A stretch of DNA of 64,000 nucleotides, taken from the NCBI RefSeq assembly GCF_015751045.1, contig NZ_BNJW01000008.1:48131-112130 (forward strand). Reading direction: 5' to 3'. The notes beneath the pieces are model-generated. The model was given only the letters and a program-made list of their open reading frames with translations. It was not told the origin of the DNA and made no database searches. The stretch is from Enterococcus lactis. Its GTDB lineage: Bacteria; Bacillota; Bacilli; Lactobacillales; Enterococcaceae. This document shows, piece after piece, positions 11,524 to 21,680 of this stretch. Every line of letters begins with the position of its first letter. The first letter of the stretch is position 1. The position numbers were made by a program, and so were the translations under genes.

Positions 11524-12348
11524 TTATTTCCAAAAATCATCCAAAACAGAAATTGGTAAATGACGTTTATGCTGCGTCTTATTCCACCACGCTTCGATTT
11601 TTTCTTGTGCTTGAGCGGGAACTTCTTTTCCTTCTAGATAATCATCGATTTCGTTATACGTAACACCTAGTGCGACTTCATCCGCAATCATTGGTTTTCC
11701 ATCTTCAAGATCTGCAGTCGGAATTTTTGTGTATAGCTTTTCCGGTGCATTCAATGCTTGAAGCAATTGTTTCCCTTGCCGTTTGTTCAAACGGAACAAT
11801 GGTAAGATATCGGCTCCTCCATCACCAAATTTCGTGAAAAAACCAGTGATGTTTTCTGCAGCATGATCTGTCCCTAATACAGCTCCTGCTCTTTCTCCGG
11901 CTACGGCATATTGTGTAATCATTCGTTGTCGTGCTTTGATATTTCCTTTGTTAAAATCGCTGATTTCCACACCTGCTTCACTTAATACTTGTACTTGTGC
12001 ATCAACAGCAGGTTTGATATTTACTCGCAGACTGACATCAGGCTGGATAAAGTCAAGGGCAGCTTTTGCATCTTCTTCATCTGCTTGTTCACCATAAGGA
12101 AGACGAACAGCGATAAATTGATAGCTTTCATCTTTCGTTTCTTCACGCATTTCTTCCATCGTTAGTTGCGCCAAACGACCGGCTAAAGTAGAATCTTGAC
12201 CACCGCTAATACCTAATACGAAGGTTTTAAGAAACGGATATTTTTTCAAATAAGTTTTCATAAAATCAATACTTTTACGAATTTCTTCTGTTGGATCAAT
12301 TGTTGGTTTGACACCTAATTCATGGATGATTTCTGTTTGCAGGCTCAT
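11524..12348 (-). CDS. nadE: NAD synthetase (ammonia-dependent)
   Basis: Cytoplasmic enzyme that amidates deamido-NAD to NAD with ATP and ammonia, the last step of NAD synthesis. The 274 residues fit the short NH3-dependent form; no glutaminase domain is present. The ATP-pyrophosphatase P-loop SGGQDS is at 48-53, and the [22 protein letters not shown] block near 175-195 is typical. It is 11 bases downstream of pncB, forming a two-gene salvage operon from nicotinate. Confidence 0.96.
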   Translation of the reverse strand: MSLQTEIIHELGVKPTIDPTEEIRKSIDFMKTYLKKYPFLKTFVLGISGGQDSTLAGRLAQLTMEEMREETKDESYQFIAVRLPYGEQADEEDAKAALDFIQPDVSLRVNIKPAVDAQVQVLSEAGVEISDFNKGNIKARQRMITQYAVAGERAGAVLGTDHAAENITGFFTKFGDGGADILPLFRLNKRQGKQLLQALNAPEKLYTKIPTADLEDGKPMIADEVALGVTYNEIDDYLEGKEVPAQAQEKIEAWWNKTQHKRHLPISVLDDFWK

Positions 12349-12359
12349 TTATTCTCCTC

Positions 12360-13832
12360 CTATGCTTCTGTATGAAGTTCTGCTACGCTTTTTTTCATTC
12401 GTTCCATCGTAGCCATTTTATGGTTCCAGCATTCAGTAGATAGATCGACCGGATATTTTTGCGGATTCAAGTCTCGTTTGTACTCTTCCCACAGTGAATC
12501 TAGATTTTCTTTTGTATATTCTTTGATTTCGTTTAGCACGGGTAGTTCGTATACTCTTTTTCCTTCGATAAAGATATCTTGTAAAACGGGGCGAGCGGTA
12601 AAATCCCGAACAGTTTTATTGATAAACGTATGCACTGGATGAAACATAAAGATAGCTTCTTCTTCTCGAGGATCTTCATCCCATAATGTGACATAGTCTC
12701 CTTCAGATTTCCCATCAGAGTTTCGAGTAATACGCCATACTTGTTTTTTTCCTGGAGTTGTCACTTTTTCCGCATTGCTTGATAACTTGATCGTATCCAC
12801 CATATTTCCTTCGCTATCTTCAATTGATACTAGTTTGAATACTGCACCAAGGGCTGGCTGATCATAAGCGGTGATCAGTTTTGTTCCGACACCCCATACA
12901 TCAATTTTAGCTTTTTGCATCTTTAAATTCAAAATCGTTGCTTCATCTAAGTCATTTGAAGCATAGATTTTTGCTTCCGTAAATCCAGCTGCATCTAATT
13001 GTTCCCGAACACGCTTAGATATATAGGCCATATCTCCACTGTCGATACGTACGCCTTGGAAGTTGATTTTATCACCTAATTCTTTTGCTACGCGGATTGC
13101 ACTTGGCACACCTGATTTCAACGTATCATAAGTATCGACTAAGAACACACAGTCTTTATGGGTTTTAGCGTACGCCATAAATGCTTCATAATCATTTCCA
13201 TAAGATTGGACTAACGAATGCGCATGAGTCCCGCTAGCTGGTATCCCAAATATCTTTCCAGCACGTACATTGCTTGTAGCATCTGCTCCGCCGATATATG
13301 CCGCTCTAGTTCCCCAGACTGCCGCATCCAATTCTTGTGCTCGTCTAGTCCCAAATTCCAAGAGCGGATCTTCTCCGATCACAGATTTGATTCGAGCTGC
13401 TTTTGTCGCGATCAACGTTTGGAAATTGACCATATTCAACAGTGCTGTTTCTACTAATTGACAATGTGCCAAAGGACCTTCCACTTGGATCAATGGTTCA
13501 TTTGCAAAAACTAATTCACCTTCACGAGCAGAACGAACCGTTGCTTTAAATTCAAAATTTTGTAAATACTCCAAAAACCCTTCAGGATAGACTTCTAAGC
13601 CACGTAAGTAAGCAATATCAGAATCACTAAACGTCAGATTCTCTAAATAATTGACTAACCGTTCCAATCCTGCAAAAACCGCGTACCCGTGGTTAAAAGG
13701 CATTTCTCGAAAATAACATTCAAAAACAGCATGTAAATCAGCTCGACCTAATTCCCAGTATGTCTGCATCATATTGATTTGATATAGATCCGTATGCAGC
13801 GTCAAACTGTCGTCTGGGTAAGTATTATTCAT
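12360..13832 (-). CDS. pncB: nicotinate phosphoribosyltransferase
   Basis: Converts nicotinate plus PRPP to nicotinate mononucleotide, the entry step of the Preiss-Handler route. The 490 residues match the Firmicutes form. Family marks seen: LHTDLYQINMMQTYWELGR at the N-terminus, EFGTRRAQELDAA near 160-173, and RIDSGDMAYISKRVREQLD near 265. A minus-strand TATAAT is visible near 13873-13878. Together with nadE downstream it gives a short pathway from nicotinate to deamido-NAD use, with the adenylyltransferase step (nadD) elsewhere. Confidence 0.96.
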   Translation of the reverse strand: MNNTYPDDSLTLHTDLYQINMMQTYWELGRADLHAVFECYFREMPFNHGYAVFAGLERLVNYLENLTFSDSDIAYLRGLEVYPEGFLEYLQNFEFKATVRSAREGELVFANEPLIQVEGPLAHCQLVETALLNMVNFQTLIATKAARIKSVIGEDPLLEFGTRRAQELDAAVWGTRAAYIGGADATSNVRAGKIFGIPASGTHAHSLVQSYGNDYEAFMAYAKTHKDCVFLVDTYDTLKSGVPSAIRVAKELGDKINFQGVRIDSGDMAYISKRVREQLDAAGFTEAKIYASNDLDEATILNLKMQKAKIDVWGVGTKLITAYDQPALGAVFKLVSIEDSEGNMVDTIKLSSNAEKVTTPGKKQVWRITRNSDGKSEGDYVTLWDEDPREEEAIFMFHPVHTFINKTVRDFTARPVLQDIFIEGKRVYELPVLNEIKEYTKENLDSLWEEYKRDLNPQKYPVDLSTECWNHKMATMERMKKSVAELHTEA

Positions 13833-13925
13833 CTTGTATTACTCCTCTTGGCAAGTTTTCATTTCCTACCCATTATAACAAAAAAAATTAATAGGAAAAG
13901 AAATCTTCATTATTTTCTGAAAAAA

Positions 13926-13954
13926 GGGCTGCAACAAGACTTTTGTCACAGCCC
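13926..13954 (-). terminator. terminator of the WxL operon
   Basis: GGGCTG / CAGCCC outer stem with inner CAA / TTG pairing, followed on the minus strand by a run of T. The same GGGCTGNGACAAAA style recurs at 21512 and in diverged form at 46530. Confidence 0.75.
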
Positions 13955-14011
13955 CTACTCTTATTTTTACTACTTCTTATAAAACAGATTTCACTTAATA
14001 TTCGATATGAA

Positions 14012-15040
14012 TCACCTTCTGCGGAATTTCTTTCCTCTGCGATATACATAGAAACCACCGACTAAAAGAACCGCTGCTAGGGCTCCAATAATGATATACA
14101 ACAAAGAATTTGTATTATTTTCTACAGTAAAAACCTCATGATTGACTGATCTTGCTTGTTCTTTCGTAATCGTAAAGTCTTTTGTCAGCAACCACTTTTG
14201 CCCTGTCTCATCTTGCGCTTCGACTAAAAGTTGATAATCCCCCGATTCTAAAGGTTTCGTATTTCCAGCTTCCCCATGATAAATAGGCATAGCAAAAACT
14301 GATTCAGGAGCAATACCACCATTTTCGATTTTTCGTGTCATTATCGGTTCTTCCTGTCCTTTTGAGTGAACAGTTGCTTCAACATTCACTCCCTTGATAT
14401 TGATTGGTTGAGGATTTTCTAGCACAGCAACCACACCAGCATTATTGGTGATCACTTCGGAACGTACCTCATTCAACTTCAGATCCGGCACAACTTCCTT
14501 GTCATTTGCGCTCATCATCAACCCAACCACATAAGCGTATTCGCTAAAAAAAGGCTGATTACTTTCTTCTTTTTCGGCTGAAAAATCTTTTTTCACTTGG
14601 ATCCCGCCTAATAAGATTCCATCAAAGGAAGTATCAGGTGCTTGCACTTCTAAAGTAACGACTCCTGCTTTATTCCCTGGGATCACTGCTTCTTTTGGAT
14701 AATCGACCAATGCGCAGATGGGTTGCTGAACGATTGATTCCTCTGGTAATTCATTTTGTCCGTAGTCAATCACTATGTTTCCGTTTGTCTGAGCTGTATT
14801 GACATTGATAAAGTACGTTTGCTCCTGATCAGAAAAATTATTGATCTGGATCTGTAGTGTCTGTTTTGTTCCAGGTTCTACTCGTAAATCAAAGAATGAA
14901 CGTCCTTCTCGCTGATTGTCCGGTAAAATAGGATGGACGCTATAGTCTGCTCCATGATTTTCATCAGCAAAAACGACGATTCCAGGAAAAACTAGCTGTA
15001 TTAACAAAGTTATCAAAACCAATACTAAATGTCGTCTCAC
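14012..15040 (-). CDS. WxL-associated DUF916/DUF3324 surface protein
   Basis: Membrane-anchored surface protein of the WxL complex. It has a signal peptide (about 1-25), a DUF916-type domain (about 30-150, YSVHPILPDNQREGRSFFDLRVEPGTKQ), a DUF3324-type domain (about 160-290), then one C-terminal membrane helix and a basic tail ending GKKFRRR. In family terms the first domain is proposed to bind peptidoglycan and the second host or partner proteins. It is the last gene of the WxL operon, as is usual. Length 342 residues is normal. Confidence 0.9.
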   Translation of the reverse strand: MRRHLVLVLITLLIQLVFPGIVVFADENHGADYSVHPILPDNQREGRSFFDLRVEPGTKQTLQIQINNFSDQEQTYFINVNTAQTNGNIVIDYGQNELPEESIVQQPICALVDYPKEAVIPGNKAGVVTLEVQAPDTSFDGILLGGIQVKKDFSAEKEESNQPFFSEYAYVVGLMMSANDKEVVPDLKLNEVRSEVITNNAGVVAVLENPQPINIKGVNVEATVHSKGQEEPIMTRKIENGGIAPESVFAMPIYHGEAGNTKPLESGDYQLLVEAQDETGQKWLLTKDFTITKEQARSVNHEVFTVENNTNSLLYIIIGALAAVLLVGGFYVYRRGKKFRRR

Positions 15041-15146
15041 TTTTCATCCCTCCATTTTATGTAAAAAGGATGGAGTTAGCTTATCCGCTCCATCCCTTTG
15101 CGGTTGTTTACAAGTAAAACAAATTATTTTACTTGAAATACTGCTG

Positions 15147-15770
15147 TTAGATCGAATCAACTGCTGTGTAAGTAACTGTCCCAGTATACTCTCCAACCGA
15201 TGTATTCGCTTTGACTGTTAGTGTTGGCGCTTCTGATGTGAGCTCACTTATATGATCAAATGTACCGGAAACATAAGATATCGGAAGAGTTGTTGCAGAT
15301 TCTAATACATTTTCTCCATTGATCGTAAGAGCAGAAGCAATATCATCTGTTAAGTTTGTTGCACTGACTGTCAATACCCAATCTCTCGCAACTACAGCAT
15401 TCTCCCAAGCTGCTGTCAGCTCTGTTGTATCTTCAACACCAGTGTATTCGCTGATCAATTCTAAAGCTTCTGTTTTGCTGGCTTCTAGCGGACGAAAATC
15501 GGAAGCTTGCAATGCGCCATCAAAAGTACCATTGACAGTTGTATTTGCGCTGATTTGCGCAACCGTATGTTCACCAAAATCGATATCAGGAACAGAATCT
15601 AGTGTAAAAATTCCTGGGTAAGTTGGAAGATCATCCACTACTAAAAAGTCAGTGATCTCCACTCTAGTCGTTCCATCTATCGGTTCACCAAATTCTGCTG
15701 CCATGACTGTTGGTGCAAAACATGTAAATAACATCGCACTTGTACTTAAAACCCCTACTAATTTTTTCAT
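15147..15770 (-). CDS. WxL-domain surface protein
   Basis: Secreted protein bound non-covalently to the cell wall. Start at ATG 15770 is set by AAAGGAGG; an upstream in-frame start at 15806 lies inside the previous gene. After a signal peptide (about 1-24, ending VMAA) nearly the whole protein is a WxL domain: RDWVLTVSA holds the W-x-L motif. The distal motif reads YTGTVTYTAVDSI, with Tyr where Trp is usual. About 207 residues. It is followed by the DUF916 partner and preceded by two further WxL-locus proteins. Confidence 0.88.
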   Translation of the reverse strand: MKKLVGVLSTSAMLFTCFAPTVMAAEFGEPIDGTTRVEITDFLVVDDLPTYPGIFTLDSVPDIDFGEHTVAQISANTTVNGTFDGALQASDFRPLEASKTEALELISEYTGVEDTTELTAAWENAVVARDWVLTVSATNLTDDIASALTINGENVLESATTLPISYVSGTFDHISELTSEAPTLTVKANTSVGEYTGTVTYTAVDSI

Positions 15771-15792
15771 TTTTTGTCCTCCTTTTTTCTCA

Positions 15793-16365
15793 TCAAAATT
15801 CTGCATTCACAAATCGCCAATAATGTTTCGAGTAGTAATGACCACTAGATGTCCCCTCAGGAAAAGAGAGTGTTGACTGCTCGCCAGGAATCGTATATGT
15901 AACGATTCCACGTTCTTTGTTTCCTGTTGACTGGATGATCGTACGATACTCTTTTCCTGCATCTTGGTGATCATATTCGAAAGCTTCCAATCCTTCGACA
16001 GCTTCTTCGTTCTTTCCGCTGAACATGCCTCTGCCTAATTGATAATCGGCAGTCAAAAGATGGCCATCTTTTTTACAACGGAAGTCTTCTGTTTTCAGTT
16101 GTAGTTGCCATTCTGTGCTCTCTTTTCGAGAATCAAGAAAGGTAATCGATAAATCGTTGCTCTCTCGATGGATTTGATTGTGTTCATCTGTATAGCGCGA
16201 TACGAACAGTAAATCATCAATGTATAGCATCCGTGGAAATTCTTCATTCAAAGGAATGATTTTCAGAGAAGTCGTGCCCTCGGTCTGTCCGTGAACAGCA
16301 GAAGAACAGCTAAACATTCCTATGAATAATGCACTCCATAACGCTAGCGAAAATCTATTTTTCAT
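15793..16365 (-). CDS. short WxL-like surface protein
   Basis: Secreted protein of about 190 residues with a signal peptide ending near AVHG. TEWQLQLKT in the middle carries a W-x-L motif, and the C-terminus ends YYSKHYWRFVNAEF, which resembles the second, membrane-distal WxL motif. It is therefore read as a divergent WxL-domain protein. Start ATG 16365 follows GGAGG; it overlaps the upstream small gene by 11 bases. Confidence in the family is moderate because the domain is shorter than usual and lacks the TVSA block. Confidence 0.7.
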   Translation of the reverse strand: MKNRFSLALWSALFIGMFSCSSAVHGQTEGTTSLKIIPLNEEFPRMLYIDDLLFVSRYTDEHNQIHRESNDLSITFLDSRKESTEWQLQLKTEDFRCKKDGHLLTADYQLGRGMFSGKNEEAVEGLEAFEYDHQDAGKEYRTIIQSTGNKERGIVTYTIPGEQSTLSFPEGTSSGHYYSKHYWRFVNAEF

Positions 16366-16651
16366 GTTTTTCGCCTCCACGTATTTGATGACGATAGACT
16401 AAAATAACACCGATAATCAACAGCGTCCCAGCAAATGAAATTAATCCTGCCTTTGCTTCACTTGCCTCTGGAAAACTGCTTTTCTGTTTTTCTTCTCCCA
16501 TTTCAGTCTGCTTTCCTATCTCCCGTTCATTGATTTCTATGACTGCATGCGTTTCACCAGCTTGGGTAGCAGCATTCACCACTGGCATCGATAACGAGAA
16601 CAGGAGTAGAAGAAGAACAGAAATTATCCAGTATCGGATTTTTGATTTCAT
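16355..16651 (-). CDS. small WxL-locus protein with sortase-like C-terminus
   Basis: A 98-residue secreted protein with a signal peptide (about 1-28) and a short charged middle. Its C-terminus is built like a sorting signal: S-F-P-E-A-S, a hydrophobic helix (GLISFAGTLLIIGVILVY) and a basic tail. WxL operons usually encode a small LPXTG protein at this position. Here the pentapeptide would be FPEAS, far from LPXTG, so it may be a degenerate sorting motif or simply a membrane anchor. Confidence 0.7.
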   Translation of the reverse strand: MKSKIRYWIISVLLLLLFSLSMPVVNAATQAGETHAVIEINEREIGKQTEMGEEKQKSSFPEASEAKAGLISFAGTLLIIGVILVYRHQIRGGEKHEK

Positions 16652-16724
16652 TGTTTTCTCCTTTCCACTTTTTTTCTAGTATCTAGCCAGCCATACGATC
16701 CCCCCTTTCAAAGCTAGCTTCTTG

Positions 16725-19520
16725 CTATAACACATCTTCAATTTTCCACGTGATCGTTCCAGAATATACACCTAACTCATCTTGATTGTTTAGCCGCAGC
16801 AATAGCCCTTCTTCCTCCGAAAATTCATACTTTTTGTCAATCTCAAGCGTTAAAGCAGAAAGTGCGATTTCACCCCATTCATTTTTGAACACAAGATACT
16901 CTTCACTAATCGCATGTTGCATATCCAGATGATTTAGTTCTTCAGCGGATACGGTCACTCTATATGAATCCGATGTATTCAACGTGTTTCTAGTAACAAC
17001 ACGCATCCCTTCTTCACGAGCTTGTGCTTTTCTGTTCATTGGCAATTGTGATCGAGCATACTTCCAGCTGTATTCTTCTGTCACGAATTCAAATCCGATA
17101 AATCCTTCAACAGTGAAGGTTCCATTTAGCTCTAGATAAGTGATATCATCATTGATAGGCCGATTATCAGTAAGGGTGAGCTTGATTGTATTTTCTCCTA
17201 GTTTGAAAACACCATCTGAATCTTTTAGATCGATTTTGAACCCTCTTGATTGATGCATTTTGAATTCTTCTTCTGCATCTGTGATTATCTGATTTTCAAT
17301 CAATAACTCATCATTGATCCATACACTGTAATACAAACGATCTAAGTCTGGATCAAGATAATCAAATGTAAAGTGGAACGGATCTTGAAAATCAATAAAT
17401 GTATCTTTTTCGCCAAACACTGCATTTGTCGTTCGTAAGTTGTCAATTTCTGGTGGGTGGTTAGGTTCACGCTGAATCTCGTATTCAACTGCATGTTCGA
17501 CTTGAGCATGATAATACTCACCGGTTGTAGTGCCTGTTCTCCCAATAAACTCTACCCGCTCATAGACGTTATGATATTCAAGCCCTTGAAACTCTGATTT
17601 TACTTTTGTTTTGTAATGCAACGTCACTTCTGTTCCTATAGGAATCTCGATAGCTTCCTCTGGATAAAAGCGCTGGGTGGATGAATCATAAAAAGCATTT
17701 ACATCTATTCTTGTAGCATTTTCACCGTTACTATCTAGTTCTTGATACGTAAAATATGGTTGATAGCCATCTTCTGATAAGATTAATTCAGTAAACTCAA
17801 AAGGATTGGATTTGCTTTCTTCTTCATCAGAAGTCAAGATAGTGATGCCATTATCTTCACTAGGATTAAGGAAGATACTACCATCGCCTTCTTCGTTGTA
17901 AAATGTAACTGCGTGTTCCAATTCTGTATTGATAGGGATTTTTTTGCCATTCACATTCACCGTCACGCCTTGCTCTTGCGTTGTAATTTCATGCACCAAT
18001 TCCCCTTGGACCTCAAATCGTGGATTGGTTAAAAAGATTGCTGCATCTGCACGAGGACTAAGAAGAGAAAATTCAGCAGTCGCAGTGAATCCCCAGTATA
18101 GTTTCTTCGATGGAAGATTGGTAAAATAGTCATTGATATTGATGGTGCCTTCTGTTATGCCATATCCTCCTGTTTGGCGCAGATCCTCCATTGTAAAGGT
18201 AAGCATCCCTGCTGGGGTAATGTTGATATCCAATTTCCACCAGCTGTTAGTCGAAAATTCACTGTTTATGCCAAAGTCTTTTTTAAAAGATTTAGTAGTC
18301 GGATTACCTGAAGACGCTGCTGCAATATGGGCACCAGAGAATTCTCGATCTCCTAATGCATTGATATTTAGAAGAGGGCCAGTAGAAATTTTATTATCGA
18401 ATTCAAGAATCATTCCATTCGCTATATACTTATCAATAGGAGCTATACCTGTCAAAAGGTCTGGGTGATAATACGCTCCTAATGACTTAGGTGAATGCCC
18501 TGCTGTAGGATCATACATATTGTAGATACCCCGTCTGCTGAAAAACAAATTAGTAGGATTCCCATCATGAAGAAAGAACGTGATTCCCTCTGTATCTTCA
18601 TCAAAATAGAGATAACTTGTAAATCCGATATCCGTAGACATGTTCGTAAAATCAATCCTATTAGAACTTGTTGAAACCATATGCCCTCTGTTATATAGCA
18701 ATGAACTCAAATTTGAAGGCGTCATATAACTTAATCGGTAGTCTTGATCTAATGTTGCGACATTAGGTGCAAGTGTGAAAATATGACTTGATCTTGCAAA
18801 CAAGTGATTTAAAGGAATAGCATCTGCAAAAGCACCATTCAAATTGGGATCTAATATACTGGGAGCGGCATAGTTTTCAACTTCTTCCGCTTCTGTTTGA
18901 GCTTCTTCCACTGGTTCTTCTCTTGATGCTTCTGGCTTATCAGAAATCTCAGTAGGCTCCCCATTTATTTCAGGTACGGCAGTATTTTCCGATAAATCGA
19001 CTGCGACTACGTACTCTGTCTGGTCACCGATGAGTATCTCTTCTAATTCATCTCCTGTTTGTTTCATTAGTCTTGGCGTAATTTTTAGATGGTATTGATT
19101 GTATTCTTCTACTATGAGGGTTTTAAAAACGATTGCAATTCTCTCATTCTCTGAAGAAAAATCACCTGCGTAGTACCATTCCTCATCAACTGGTCCTACT
19201 TTTCCAAAGGTTCGTTCGATTTCCTGAATGCTTTCTCTCAGTAATAATCCTTCGTGTTCAACTATTTCCAGCTTAAATTGCATTTGATATTCAGCTTCAT
19301 CTTTTGCATGCTTCTCATATGTCATACTCCATTGTATCTGCTTCAGTTCCTCATCCATTTCGTAATCGATCACAATATTCGCATGTTCATCAGCTACTAC
19401 TTTTTCAGACTCAGTCTTGGCAAAAGCGATTTGCGACAGTCCCGTAAGTTGCGATAAAAATAGGACAGCAACCATAAAAACTACACTGCCATAATGTGAG
19501 ACAGTTTTCGTTTTTTTCAT
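16725..19520 (-). CDS. large WxL-locus surface protein with L-type lectin-like domain
   Basis: First gene of the WxL operon: 931 residues, secreted (signal peptide about 1-35), likely an adhesin. An acidic linker rich in Glu, Pro and Val lies at about 180-225. A bacterial L-type lectin-like domain follows (about 245-515) with EGITFFLHDG, GHSPKSLGAYYHPDL, ILEFDNK and LYWGFTATAE. Beta-rich repeats come next. The C-terminal 130 residues look like a WxL domain in which the first motif is Y-R-V-T-V-S-A (Trp replaced by Tyr), while the second, YSGTITWKIEDVL, keeps Trp. Carbohydrate binding is inferred from the lectin fold only. Confidence 0.82.
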   Translation of the reverse strand: MKKTKTVSHYGSVVFMVAVLFLSQLTGLSQIAFAKTESEKVVADEHANIVIDYEMDEELKQIQWSMTYEKHAKDEAEYQMQFKLEIVEHEGLLLRESIQEIERTFGKVGPVDEEWYYAGDFSSENERIAIVFKTLIVEEYNQYHLKITPRLMKQTGDELEEILIGDQTEYVVAVDLSENTAVPEINGEPTEISDKPEASREEPVEEAQTEAEEVENYAAPSILDPNLNGAFADAIPLNHLFARSSHIFTLAPNVATLDQDYRLSYMTPSNLSSLLYNRGHMVSTSSNRIDFTNMSTDIGFTSYLYFDEDTEGITFFLHDGNPTNLFFSRRGIYNMYDPTAGHSPKSLGAYYHPDLLTGIAPIDKYIANGMILEFDNKISTGPLLNINALGDREFSGAHIAAASSGNPTTKSFKKDFGINSEFSTNSWWKLDINITPAGMLTFTMEDLRQTGGYGITEGTININDYFTNLPSKKLYWGFTATAEFSLLSPRADAAIFLTNPRFEVQGELVHEITTQEQGVTVNVNGKKIPINTELEHAVTFYNEEGDGSIFLNPSEDNGITILTSDEEESKSNPFEFTELILSEDGYQPYFTYQELDSNGENATRIDVNAFYDSSTQRFYPEEAIEIPIGTEVTLHYKTKVKSEFQGLEYHNVYERVEFIGRTGTTTGEYYHAQVEHAVEYEIQREPNHPPEIDNLRTTNAVFGEKDTFIDFQDPFHFTFDYLDPDLDRLYYSVWINDELLIENQIITDAEEEFKMHQSRGFKIDLKDSDGVFKLGENTIKLTLTDNRPINDDITYLELNGTFTVEGFIGFEFVTEEYSWKYARSQLPMNRKAQAREEGMRVVTRNTLNTSDSYRVTVSAEELNHLDMQHAISEEYLVFKNEWGEIALSALTLEIDKKYEFSEEEGLLLRLNNQDELGVYSGTITWKIEDVL

Positions 19521-19960
19521 TTCCTCTCTTCCCCTTCTTGAATATTAGTGAGATTTTTTCAAAAAGCTCCGATATAGTCGTTCTCATCTTTTATCCGACA
19601 ACCAAAATTTAACTTAATTAAAATAAGATTGCAAATAGATTAGAAAGAGGTTGTTAAAAAATATAATAACAAAAAAATACCGTAAACAGCCATTAAATCC
19701 ATAATAAAAGGTAGCAACCAACTTAATAAAAAACATTAACTCATAAAAAATGGAAGTGTTTTCTCAAATAAATTGTATTTATCGATCAAATTTGAGACAA
19801 TAAAATGGGAATAAAACTAAAAAAATGAGAAAAATATAATTTAAGCGGATATAAAGAAAAATGAAGAGGTATCTAGAAATGATCTGGAGTTGAATAATAG
19901 TTTATAAAATATTTGTATTTTTAATTATTTAAAGAAATAAGCAATCAAAAAGGAGGTCCT
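19521..19960. other. A+T-rich divergent intergenic region
   Basis: 440 bases between the WxL operon and the Mga-type regulator. It is very A+T rich, without an ORF or a strong hairpin. It must hold both promoters and probably the regulator's binding sites, but I see no clear palindrome. A GGAGG site precedes the regulator start at 19961. Confidence 0.5.
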
Positions 19961-21502
19961 ATGTTTTTCAATATTGTGTTTACCCAGAAAGAACGCCGCA
20001 AGTTAGCAATTTTTCATCTATTGGAGGAGCAACATGAATTAACTATCAAAGAAATCAGTAAAAAACTTGATTTATCTTCTAGTGTCGTAAAAAATATATT
20101 GAATGAAATGGAGAATGAATTTGATGACTTTTGCTTTTCTGGATTCAAATTATTGTCAAAAAACAAGATCAATCAGAATCTGCCAATTGATTTAAACTAT
20201 GATTATTATTATTCCTATCTTATCCAGCAGAGCCTCCCTTATCGCGCGATTAAATCTTCTCTTTTCTATCCAGAGAAAAATCTGATGGAATTCTGCCAAG
20301 AAAATTTCATTAGTCGTGCTTCTGCTATGCGGCATCTGCAGTCATTAGCCGATTATGTACAGGAATTCGATGTCATTTTTAATCGCAGCCAATTATCTTT
20401 CAAAGGAGACGAACGCTTGATTCGCTTGATATTATTCAATATTCTTTGGGCAGCTTCTCGCGGAAATGAAGATTATGCTTTTTACGTCTCAAAATCTGAG
20501 TTATTAAAAAAATTGGCTGAACTTACTAAGCATACATCTTTAAATTGGAGTTTCGTAGGAAAAAAAGAAGTTTGTCTTTTTGCTGGGATTACCACTCAGC
20601 GAATTGCACAAGGTCACTATGTAGAGGATGACCCTCGCTATAGCGAAGCAGTTTTTAGTAATGATCATCGAATAAAATGCCTTTTTGGTGAACATTTTTC
20701 TATTCCCGCCTCTCATCAAGATAGTGAATTTCGTTTTGCACAATTTATGGTGTTTTATGCACCGACCTTTCAATATGAGAAGCCTACTCTTAATGAAGCT
20801 TTAGACATATTCGACAAAAAAGGACAGCTGCTTTCTTCCTTATTGAAAGAACTTGACAATTATTGGCAAACTGAGATTTTTCCTGATGACCGTGTTTTTC
20901 AACACAATCAAATTGTTCACCTCCATTTATTTAATATTCTTTTTTGTTATTATCTTTTTCCAAAGCGTGTACCGACACTCTTCTTTCTAATGAATTACTT
21001 TCATAAAAAGAAGTCTTCAAGTTATTACTATTTAAAAGAGCATTTTACCTTTTTCTTGAATAAGATGGGGCGGCGACATAATTATCAATGGCTTTCTATT
21101 TGCTGTAACGATTTAGCTGAAATATTTGCATGGCTGACTTTGCAATGTTGCGAGGACAATGAAAATTCAACTAAGTTACAAGTTTCTTTAGTGATGGAAA
21201 CAAATTATTTTTTTACCCAAGATATCAAGAATTTTTTAAAAGACTTGTCCTTTATCGAACTGAAGGAATTATCCTATGAAGAAATACAACCCATTGATTT
21301 TCTGATCGTCTCTTCTGTACATCTTATGCCCAAAGAAACGGATACAAGTTATTATGTAGTGAATTTTTTGGAAGGAAAGACAGATTATGTCAAGTTGTAC
21401 CTTGAATTGAAAAAAGCTCATGAAAATAAGAAGTTTCACTTGCTTTTAAAAAGACCTGAAAGAAAAAAGCTGCCGTCAATTAAACCACAACTGTTCGTAT
21501 AA
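19961..21502 (+). CDS. Mga-type transcriptional regulator
   Basis: A 513-residue regulator with an N-terminal helix-turn-helix (about 12-70, LTIKEISKKLDLSSSVVKNILNEMENEF). A second Mga-type HTH follows near 85-150 (FCQENFISRASAMRHLQSLADYVQEFDV), and then a long helical region where PRD-like domains are expected. The plan is that of Mga/AtxA virulence regulators. It faces away from the WxL operon across 440 bases, so control of those surface genes is likely but inferred. No conserved PTS-phosphorylated His can be assigned with confidence. Confidence 0.8.
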   Translation: MFFNIVFTQKERRKLAIFHLLEEQHELTIKEISKKLDLSSSVVKNILNEMENEFDDFCFSGFKLLSKNKINQNLPIDLNYDYYYSYLIQQSLPYRAIKSSLFYPEKNLMEFCQENFISRASAMRHLQSLADYVQEFDVIFNRSQLSFKGDERLIRLILFNILWAASRGNEDYAFYVSKSELLKKLAELTKHTSLNWSFVGKKEVCLFAGITTQRIAQGHYVEDDPRYSEAVFSNDHRIKCLFGEHFSIPASHQDSEFRFAQFMVFYAPTFQYEKPTLNEALDIFDKKGQLLSSLLKELDNYWQTEIFPDDRVFQHNQIVHLHLFNILFCYYLFPKRVPTLFFLMNYFHKKKSSSYYYLKEHFTFFLNKMGRRHNYQWLSICCNDLAEIFAWLTLQCCEDNENSTKLQVSLVMETNYFFTQDIKNFLKDLSFIELKELSYEEIQPIDFLIVSSVHLMPKETDTSYYVVNFLEGKTDYVKLYLELKKAHENKKFHLLLKRPERKKLPSIKPQLFV

Positions 21503-21511
21503 TTGAATCGC

Positions 21512-21552
21512 AAAAAAGGGCTGCGACAAAAGTCTGTCACATTCCCTTTTTT
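21512..21552. terminator. terminator of the Mga-type gene
   Basis: AAAAAAGGG and CCCTTTTTT arms with an inner GACA / TGTC pairing. It can act in both directions and leads directly into the tandem hairpin repeats. Confidence 0.75.
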
Positions 21553-21558
21553 CCGAAT

Positions 21559-21677
21559 AAACGGTGTTCCATCAGCTGACCTTCGGTATTAGCTCAACAA
21601 ACGGCAAAATATGAGGAACTATTTTACCGTTTGTTTCTCTAATACTCAGGTCAAAACGCTGATTTCACAACCTCTTC
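21559..21677. repeat. structured intergenic repeat, unit A
   Basis: About 119 bases. Nested stems: ATCAGC 21571-21576 with GCTGAT 21658-21663; TGACCT 21577 with AGGTCA 21648; GTATTAG 21586 with CTAATAC 21639; CAAACGG 21598 with CCGTTTG 21627; AAAAT with ATTTT. Loop ATGAGGAACT (21611-21620). Flanks AAACGGTG and TTCACAACCTCTT are shared with unit B. Confidence 0.8.
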
Positions 21678-21680
21678 CTT

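Noticed and set aside
19639..19655. AGAGGTTGTTAAAA as another copy of the hairpin repeat end
   Set aside because: Only a short match to the flank, no loop or stem nearby.
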